Below are positions 30,406 through 35,647 of a stretch of 35,647 nt of DNA, piece after piece. Below the pieces are notes generated by a model that did not search any database, was not told the DNA's origin, and saw only the letters and a list, made by a program, of their open reading frames with translations. The DNA is from Streptomyces longispororuber (GTDB lineage Bacteria; Actinomycetota; Actinomycetes; Streptomycetales; Streptomycetaceae). Made by a program: the position numbers and the translations under genes. The stretch lies in contig NZ_JAMOLN010000103.1 in NCBI RefSeq assembly GCF_024448165.1, forward strand, positions 1 through 35,647, read 5' to 3'. Numbering within the stretch: the stretch's first letter is position 1; the number at the start of each line of letters is the position of its first letter.

Positions 30406-30984
30406 ATGGCTTCTCACCCGTTGCTGCGCCTGGTGTCCGAGGAGTTCCGCCAGCAGCACGCGTTCGTCTACGCCGTGCTGCCCGGGCTGCTGTTCTCCGA
30501 GGCCGTACCCGGCGCCCGGATGCTGGTGCGACTGGCGGAGCGGGGGGAGCGGTGCGTGCGGGAGTTCCTCCATGACGCCTGGGAGGACACGGCGCGCGAG
30601 CTGGCCCGCCGGTCCCGGTCGCCGGGCGAGCTGTCGGGGCGGCCGGCCGGGGACGGGCTGGTGCTGGTGACCCTGCCGTCCTGGCACGGCCGGGAGAGCT
30701 TCGCCCTGGTCGCCGACCACGCGGACGGGGTGCGCTACCTGGTCGCGGAGCCCCAGGCCGACCTCACCGGCCCCCGCAGCGTCGGCCTGCACGAGCCGAC
30801 GGCGGACGGCGCGCTCTTCCTGCGCGGGCACACCGCCCCCGGTGAGGCCGCCTGCCTCGCCGCCGCGAGCGCTCTGCTGCCGCCGACGGCCGTCCCGCCC
30901 GAACCGGGGACGGGCGCGGCCGACGGCCCGCAGCGCCCGACGGCACGCCAGCGCAGCGTGCGGCGGTGGTGGCACGGGACCTGA
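30406..30984 (+). CDS. Hypothetical protein
   Basis: 192 residues from the ATG at 30406; no clear ribosome site is seen. I do not recognise the family. The first ~60 residues are helical (LLRLVSEEFRQQHAFVYAVLPGLLF, ARMLVRLAERGERCVREFLHDAW); the middle has alternating strands with an acidic/His mix (LVLVTLPSWHGRESFALVADHADGVRYLVAEP); the tail is Pro/Arg-rich. No signal peptide, membrane span or catalytic motif. Codon use fits the neighbours and no better frame covers the region, which supports a real gene. Three tandem 15-base repeats start right after its stop. Confidence 0.65.
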   Translation: MASHPLLRLVSEEFRQQHAFVYAVLPGLLFSEAVPGARMLVRLAERGERCVREFLHDAWEDTARELARRSRSPGELSGRPAGDGLVLVTLPSWHGRESFALVADHADGVRYLVAEPQADLTGPRSVGLHEPTADGALFLRGHTAPGEAACLAAASALLPPTAVPPEPGTGAADGPQRPTARQRSVRRWWHGT

Positions 30985-30985
30985 C

Positions 30986-31030
30986 GGCTTCCGTTCCACC
31001 GGCTTCCGTTCCACCGGCATCCGTTCCGCC
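30986..31030 (+). repeat. Three tandem 15-base repeats
   Basis: Unit GGCTTCCGTTCCACC at 30986-31000 and 31001-31015, and a variant GGCATCCGTTCCGCC at 31016-31030. The array starts two bases after the TGA of the hypothetical gene and stops about 70 bases before the next gene. Not hairpin-forming; role unknown. Confidence 0.9.
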
Positions 31031-31099
31031 CGCTCACGATGAGTTCTCGTCGTCGGCACGGTCTTCCCTGTGAGACACCGGTTCGACGAAGGAGTAGCC

Positions 31100-31726
31100 G
31101 TGACGGGTGATGTGTGGCCGCTGGTACATGCCGAGCGGGCGGCGCTGATCGACGACCTCGCCGGACTCGACGAGGCGCAGTGGGACACGCCGTCGCTGTG
31201 CGACGGGTGGGCCGTGCACGACGTGGTCGCCCACCTCGTGAACTCTGCCCGTTCGACCCGCACGGGTTTCGTCGTCGACCTCGTCCGGGCGCGGTTCGAC
31301 TTCGACCGGCAGAACGCCAGGGGCGTGGCGCGCGAGCGGGGCGGCACGCCGAAGGAGACCCTGGAGCGGCTGCGCCGGGCCGCCCCGCGGACCTCGACCC
31401 CGCCGGCCCCGCTCGACAGCCGGCTCGTGGAGGAAGTGATCCACGGCGAGGACATCCGCCGGCCCCTGGGCATCGCCCGCGCCTACCCGAGGGAAGCGGT
31501 GGTGCGGGCCCTGCGGCTGCAGGCGCGCACCCCGGCGTCGTTCGGCGGCGCCAAGGAACTGCTGGGCCGGGTCCGGCTCGCCGCGACGGACGCCGACCTG
31601 ACGATCGGCGACGGGCCCGAGGCGACCGGCCCCGTGCTCGACCTGCTCCTGGCCGTCTCCGGGCGCCGGGTGGCTCTGGAGGGACTCGACGGGCCGGGCG
31701 CCGCCGTGCTGGCGGCGCAGTCGTGA
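31100..31726 (+). CDS. Maleylpyruvate isomerase family (DinB-like, mycothiol-dependent type) protein
   Basis: 208 residues from the GTG at 31100, chosen for AAGGAG six bases upstream; the longer frame to 31070 has no ribosome site. The N-terminal four-helix DinB-like domain has the family metal ligands: VHAERAALIDDLAGL, then LCDGWAVHDVVAHLV with His40/His45, and later EEVIHGEDIRRPLG with another His. The C-terminal half (KELLGRVRLAATDADLTIGDGPEATGPVLDLLLAVSGR) is the sterol-carrier-like domain of this family. Members use mycothiol as cofactor in isomerase or S-transfer reactions; the substrate here is unknown. It converges on glgB with a 9-base gap. Confidence 0.88.
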   Translation: MTGDVWPLVHAERAALIDDLAGLDEAQWDTPSLCDGWAVHDVVAHLVNSARSTRTGFVVDLVRARFDFDRQNARGVARERGGTPKETLERLRRAAPRTSTPPAPLDSRLVEEVIHGEDIRRPLGIARAYPREAVVRALRLQARTPASFGGAKELLGRVRLAATDADLTIGDGPEATGPVLDLLLAVSGRRVALEGLDGPGAAVLAAQS

Positions 31727-31735
31727 CCGGAGGGA

Positions 31736-33973
31736 TCAGGGGGCGGGGGCGGTGGGGCTGAGCCAGACCGCCGCGAGCGGCGGCAGGCGGAGGGTGACCG
31801 AGGAGGGGCAGCCCTGGTGGGCGACGGGCTCCTGGGGTCTGGCCCCTTCGTTGCCGACGCCGCTGCCGCCGTAGCGCGGCTCATCGGTGTTCAGGACCTC
31901 GCGCCAGGCTCCCGCGGCACAGGACGGGACACCGAGCCGGTAGTCGTCGCGGACCACGGGGGCGAAGTTGACGACGACCAGCAGCGGATCGCCGGCGGCG
32001 GGGTGGCGCAGGAACGCGAGGACGTTGTCGTCGGCGGCGTCCGCCGACACCCAGGTGAACCCGTCCGGATCGCCGTCCCGCTCCCACAGGGCGGGATCGG
32101 CCGTGTAGCGGTGGTTGAGGTCCGCCACCAGGCGCTGGATCCCGCGGTGGTCCTCGTGCGCCGGATGCCCCGGGTCGAGCACCCACCACTGGGGCCCGTC
32201 GGCCTCGGACCACTCGGCGCCCTGCGCGAACTCCTGCCCCATGAACAGCAGCTTCTTACCGGGATGCGCCCACATGAAGCCCAGGTAGGCGCGCTGGTTC
32301 GCGCGCTGCTGCCACCAGTCGCCGGGCATCTTCGACACCAGCGACCGCTTGCCGTGCACGACCTCGTCGTGGGAGACCGGCAGGACGTAGTTCTCGCTGT
32401 ACGCGTAGACCATCGAGAACGTCATCTCGTGGTGGTGGTACGCGCGGTGGACCGGGTCGTGCGCCATGTAGGCGAGGGAGTCGTGGGACCAGCCCATGTT
32501 CCACTTCAGGCCGAACCCCAGCCCGCCGAGGCCGCCCGCCGCCGGCTGGTCCGTCGGCCGGGTCACGCCGTCCCAGGCCGTCGACTCCTCCGCGACGGTG
32601 ATGATGCCCGGACAGCGCCGGTACAGCGTGGAGTTCAGCTCCTGAAGGAAGGCGACGGCATCGAGGTTCTCGCGCCCGCCGTGCTCGTTCGGGGTCCACT
32701 GCCCCTCTTCGCGCGAGTAGTCGAGGTAGAGCATGGACGCCACCGCGTCCACGCGCAGACCGTCGACGTGGAACTCCTCGCACCAGTAGACGGCGTTGGC
32801 GACGAGGAAGTTGCGCACCTCGCGGCGCCCCAGGTCGAAGACGAGCGTGCCCCAGTCGGGATGGGCCGCCCGCACCGGATCCTGCGGCTCGTACAGGGGC
32901 CGCCCGTCGAACCGCGCCAGCGCCCACTCGTCGCGCGGGAAGTGCCCCGGCACCCAGTCCAGGAGGACCCCGATGCCCGCCCGGTGCAGGGTGTCGACGA
33001 AGAACCGGAAGTCGTCGGGGGTGCCGAGGCGGGCGGTCGGCGCGTAGAAGCCGGTCACCTGGTAGCCCCAGGAACCGCCGAAGGGATGCTCGGCGACCGG
33101 CAGGAGCTCCACGTGTGTGAACCCCAACTCCACCACGTACGCGGTGAGTTCGGCGGCCAGCTCGCGATAGGTCGCGCCGGGCCGCCACGAGGCGAGGTGC
33201 ACCTCGTAGACGGACATGGGTGCCGCGTGGGCCGGGCGGTCGGCGCGCCGCCGCATCCAGGGTGCGTCGCCCCAGAGGTAGTCGCTGTCCGTCACGATCG
33301 ACGCGGTCGCCGGGGGCAGTTGGGTGCGCCGGGCTATCGGGTCGGACCGCTCCAGACGCTCGCCGTCGGGGCCGGTGATCTCGAACTTGTACAGGGCTCC
33401 CGCACCGAGGCCGGGGACGAACAGTTCCCAGACGCCGGAGCTCCCGAGCGAGCGCATCGGCAGCGCCGTCCCGTCCCACTGGTTGAAGTCGCCGCGCACC
33501 CGCACGCCCCTGGCGTCGGGCGCCCACACCGCGAAGCGGGTGCCCCGCACTCCCTGCTGCTCCTGTACGTGGGCGCCGAGCACGGTCCAGAGTTCCTCGT
33601 GCCGTCCCTCCGAGATCAGGTGCAGGTCGAACGCGCCGATGGTGGGCGGGAAGCGGTACGGGTCGTCGGCCTCCACGACACCGTCCGGGTAGGTCACGCG
33701 CAGGCGGCCCCCGTCCGGGACCGTGCCCGCGAACAGGCCGTCGCCCTCGGCGCGCAGGATCCACGCGGTGGCGCCGGTGACGACCGAGACGGCGCGTGCG
33801 TGCGGCCGCAGGCAGCGCACGACGACACCGTCGGGCCCGGGGTGGACGCCCAAGACGGCGTGCGGGTCGTGGTGCTCACCGCGCAGCAGCCTGCCCCGGT
33901 CGTCGGCGTCCAGGGCCGGCGCGGGGTAAGCGCGCCGGGCTGTGGTGGTCGGGACCACGTCGGCGACGGCCAT
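31736..33973 (-). CDS. glgB: 1,4-alpha-glucan branching enzyme
   Basis: 745 residues, the usual GlgB length; ATG with AAGGAG eight bases upstream. N-terminal beta-sandwich domains (1-215, including GTRFAVWAPDARGVRVRGDFNQWDG) precede the GH13 barrel. Catalytic residues are visible: nucleophile Asp in GLRVDAVASML, acid/base Glu in TVAEEST, and the SHDEVVHGK block for the third carboxylate. The C-terminal beta domain ends at LPPLAAVWL. The enzyme makes alpha-1,6 branches in glucan chains in the cytoplasm. It is the last gene of the treS-pep2-glgB series, as in the GlgE pathway of streptomycetes and mycobacteria, where GlgE extends chains from maltose-1-phosphate and GlgB branches them. Confidence 0.97.
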   Translation of the reverse strand: MAVADVVPTTTARRAYPAPALDADDRGRLLRGEHHDPHAVLGVHPGPDGVVVRCLRPHARAVSVVTGATAWILRAEGDGLFAGTVPDGGRLRVTYPDGVVEADDPYRFPPTIGAFDLHLISEGRHEELWTVLGAHVQEQQGVRGTRFAVWAPDARGVRVRGDFNQWDGTALPMRSLGSSGVWELFVPGLGAGALYKFEITGPDGERLERSDPIARRTQLPPATASIVTDSDYLWGDAPWMRRRADRPAHAAPMSVYEVHLASWRPGATYRELAAELTAYVVELGFTHVELLPVAEHPFGGSWGYQVTGFYAPTARLGTPDDFRFFVDTLHRAGIGVLLDWVPGHFPRDEWALARFDGRPLYEPQDPVRAAHPDWGTLVFDLGRREVRNFLVANAVYWCEEFHVDGLRVDAVASMLYLDYSREEGQWTPNEHGGRENLDAVAFLQELNSTLYRRCPGIITVAEESTAWDGVTRPTDQPAAGGLGGLGFGLKWNMGWSHDSLAYMAHDPVHRAYHHHEMTFSMVYAYSENYVLPVSHDEVVHGKRSLVSKMPGDWWQQRANQRAYLGFMWAHPGKKLLFMGQEFAQGAEWSEADGPQWWVLDPGHPAHEDHRGIQRLVADLNHRYTADPALWERDGDPDGFTWVSADAADDNVLAFLRHPAAGDPLLVVVNFAPVVRDDYRLGVPSCAAGAWREVLNTDEPRYGGSGVGNEGARPQEPVAHQGCPSSVTLRLPPLAAVWLSPTAPAP

Positions 33974-34024
33974 CTGCGGAACTCCTTCGGTGCGGGCGCC
34001 CTCGGCGGGGCGGACGGTGAGCGG

Positions 34025-35353
34025 TCAGTGGGCGCGGCACAGCCGGGCGACGGCCGTCATGGGCACGGCCAGCCAGTCGGGGCGGTGGGCCGCCTCGTAG
34101 ACGACCTCGTAGACGGCCCGGTCCGCCTCGTGCGCCCGCAGCGCCGTCGCGATGCCGTGCGGATCGAACCGGCCGGACTCGGCGTACCCCGCGCAGAAGG
34201 CGGCACGGCAGCGCTCGGCCCACTGCGGGCGGGGCGACGTGCCGACATGCGCCGCGTAGTCGAAGGACCGCAGCATGCCCGCGATGTCGCCGAGCGGTGA
34301 GTGGGCGCCGCGCCGTTCCGCGAGCGGCTTGGCCGGTTCGCCCTCGAAGTCGACGACGTGCCAGGCGCCGGCCGACCGCAGCACCTGCCCCAGGTGGAGA
34401 TCGCCGTGGATGCGCTGCAGCGGCAGATCGCCGCCCGCCAGCGCGAACCGGGCGAAGACGTCCTGGAGCCGGTCCACGTGCGGGCGCAGCTCCGGCACCC
34501 GCGAGGCCGCGTACCGCAGCCGGCGGGTCATCGCGTCCGCCAGCCGCACCGTGTGATCGGCGGGCGCGGCGGTGACGGAGAACGCCTCCGCGAGGGCCAC
34601 GTGCAGGACGCCGGTCGCCCGGCCGAGGTCCCGGGCCTCGGCGAGGAAGTCCGTGCGTTCCAGGGCCGATTGCAGCGCCAGTGTCCAGCCGTCCGTGGCG
34701 TCGGCGAGGTAGGGCTGGACGACGCCGAGCGTCGCGAAGAACGGGGCGACCGTGTGGTACCAGGCGGTCGGCGCGGGCGCCTGGGTGTAGCCGTGCCGGG
34801 CCAGCACGGCGGGCACCTCCAGGTCGGGGTTGATGCCGGGCTGCACCCGCCGGAAGAGCTTGAGGATGAGTTGGTCGCCGTAGACGATCGAGGTGTTGGA
34901 CTGCTCGACGTCCAGGACGTGCGGCGTGAGGCCGCTCGGGACGGCCGTGCGCGGGAACGACTCGAAGCGCAGGTGTCCCATCGTGCCGCCCCGCCGGATG
35001 CGGTCCAGGAGCAGCACCGCGGCGCGGCGGTCGTGCACGGCGTCGTACACGCGCAGCCCCCGGCCGGCCGGTCCGGCGACCTCGCCGAGGACGCGCCCCT
35101 GCAGCCGGGGCGGTACGTCGGCGGCCGCGCCGAGCAGCAACTGGTAGTAGGCGCAGTCCTGTTCGCCGCGGTGCTCGACCCGGACCAGCAGGTGGAAGCA
35201 GTCCGCTTCGAGCTCCGTCGCCGCAACCACGGAGAGGTTCGTGATCGTGCGGTCGCGGCCGGTGAACCAGCGTTGGGCGGGCAGCCAGCGCGCCAGCAGC
35301 GGGGTGAGCTGGGCGGGCGTGACGGGCGCGGTGGTCAGCAGGGGCGAGGTCAT
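34025..35353 (-). CDS. pep2: Maltokinase
   Basis: 442 residues, ATG six bases past the stop of the treS gene; no strong ribosome site, so translation is probably coupled. Features of the aminoglycoside-phosphotransferase-like maltokinase family: WLPAQRWFTGRDRTI at the N-terminus, YYQLLLG, VEQSNTSIVYGDQLILKLFRRVQPGINPDLEV in the ATP-binding N-lobe, and the catalytic IHGDLHLGQVL with the metal site VVDFEGEP. It phosphorylates maltose to maltose-1-phosphate with ATP, the donor substrate of GlgE. In many actinomycetes it is fused to or paired with TreS, which makes maltose from trehalose; here the two are separate, adjacent genes. Confidence 0.95.
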   Translation of the reverse strand: MTSPLLTTAPVTPAQLTPLLARWLPAQRWFTGRDRTITNLSVVAATELEADCFHLLVRVEHRGEQDCAYYQLLLGAAADVPPRLQGRVLGEVAGPAGRGLRVYDAVHDRRAAVLLLDRIRRGGTMGHLRFESFPRTAVPSGLTPHVLDVEQSNTSIVYGDQLILKLFRRVQPGINPDLEVPAVLARHGYTQAPAPTAWYHTVAPFFATLGVVQPYLADATDGWTLALQSALERTDFLAEARDLGRATGVLHVALAEAFSVTAAPADHTVRLADAMTRRLRYAASRVPELRPHVDRLQDVFARFALAGGDLPLQRIHGDLHLGQVLRSAGAWHVVDFEGEPAKPLAERRGAHSPLGDIAGMLRSFDYAAHVGTSPRPQWAERCRAAFCAGYAESGRFDPHGIATALRAHEADRAVYEVVYEAAHRPDWLAVPMTAVARLCRAH

Positions 35354-35359
35354 GGCGGA

Positions 35360-35647
35360 TCAGGTCCAATCGTGGTGAGCGACACGGGGGGTGAGGCATG
35401 TGCCGCGCAGCCGGAACCAGTAGAAGCCGTGTCCTGCGAGGGTGAGCAGATAAGGGAGTTCACCGATCGCCGGGAAGCACACCTCGCCGATGAGTTCGAC
35501 GGGGTGCCGGCCGCAGAAAGCGCGCAGGTCGAGTTCGGTGGGCTGGGCGAAGCGCGAGAAGTTGTGCACGCACAGCACCAGGTCGTTGCCGTGTTCGCGC
35601 AGGAACGCCAGGACGGCGGGATTGGAGGACGGCAGCTCGTCGTAGCT
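35360..35647 (-). CDS. treS: Trehalose synthase TreS, C-terminal part (runs off window)
   Basis: Only the last 95 residues are inside the window; the frame is open to the right edge. They contain the C-terminal beta domain of TreS: SNPAVLAFLREHGNDLVLCV, HNFSRFAQPTELDLRAF, RHPVELIGEV, FPAIGELPYLLTLAGHGFYWFRL. The enzyme interconverts trehalose and maltose. It overlaps the GlgE-pathway arrangement treS-pep2-glgB on the minus strand, so its partner glgE would be expected just beyond the right edge. Confidence 0.9.
   Translation of the reverse strand, partial: SYDELPSSNPAVLAFLREHGNDLVLCVHNFSRFAQPTELDLRAFCGRHPVELIGEVCFPAIGELPYLLTLAGHGFYWFRLRGTCLTPRVAHHDWT

Noticed and set aside
30986..31030. CRISPR array
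   Set aside because: The 15-base copies are directly adjacent without spacers and number only three.
31817..34300. Plus-strand open frame of about 830 codons opposite glgB and pep2
   Set aside because: Antisense shadow of conserved GlgE-pathway genes.

Overview
The window is very GC-rich, with strong third-position GC bias, short intergenic gaps, frequent GTG starts and ATGA/GTGA start-stop overlaps. This and the gene content (GlgE-pathway genes, SpoIIE-type phosphatases, CebR-like LacI control of secreted glycosidases, DUF2180-Fur pair, a mycothiol-dependent-type enzyme family) point to a Streptomyces or close actinomycete chromosome. I see no tRNA, rRNA, CRISPR array, insertion sequence or phage gene.

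Layout. (1) 1-1834: 5' part of an NB-ARC-type ATPase regulator that runs off the left edge. (2) 2107-10187: a SigK regulon. It has a fasciclin lipoprotein, a membrane-anchored sulfite-oxidase-family molybdoenzyme, a four-gene lipid-modification operon (flavoprotein, DUF1365, cyclopropane-synthase-like methyltransferase, DUF1295), and the sigK-rskA pair facing it. Four promoters in front of these units share CAATCC/CCATCC, a 16-base spacer and CGGATT/CGTATT. This is the most coherent system in the window and matches, in rearranged order, the SigK regulon known from Mycobacterium. (3) 10231-13890: a nucleoside-diphosphate-sugar-epimerase-like SDR protein and a large protein with a sigma-like N-terminus, one membrane span and an extracellular half. 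(4) 14025-15941: a TetR regulator with a near-perfect operator, overlapping an Old-Yellow-Enzyme-type reductase gene. (5) 15963-22104: an HTH/flavin-binding protein, a stand-alone EF-G domain IV-like protein, two SpoIIE-type phosphatases, a MASE1 membrane sensor without output domain, and a Fur-DUF2180 pair under a promoter overlapped by a Fur-like box. (6) 22205-22726: MsrA. (7) 22798-29433: a LacI regulator, a GH3 enzyme, a secreted clan GH-A enzyme with a carbohydrate-binding module, and a secreted DUF1996 protein, bounded by two copies of the same operator. (8) 29725-31726: three small solo genes. (9) 31736-35647: the treS-pep2-glgB end of a GlgE operon for alpha-glucan/trehalose metabolism.

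Working together. Parts 2, 6 and possibly the Fur unit suggest an envelope and redox-stress theme: a redox-tunable sigma factor controlling lipid modification and extracytoplasmic proteins. Parts 7 and 9 are carbohydrate modules: import/hydrolysis of a beta-glucan-like polymer under LacI control, and storage glucan synthesis. All functions are inferred from sequence motifs read by eye; no database search was run.
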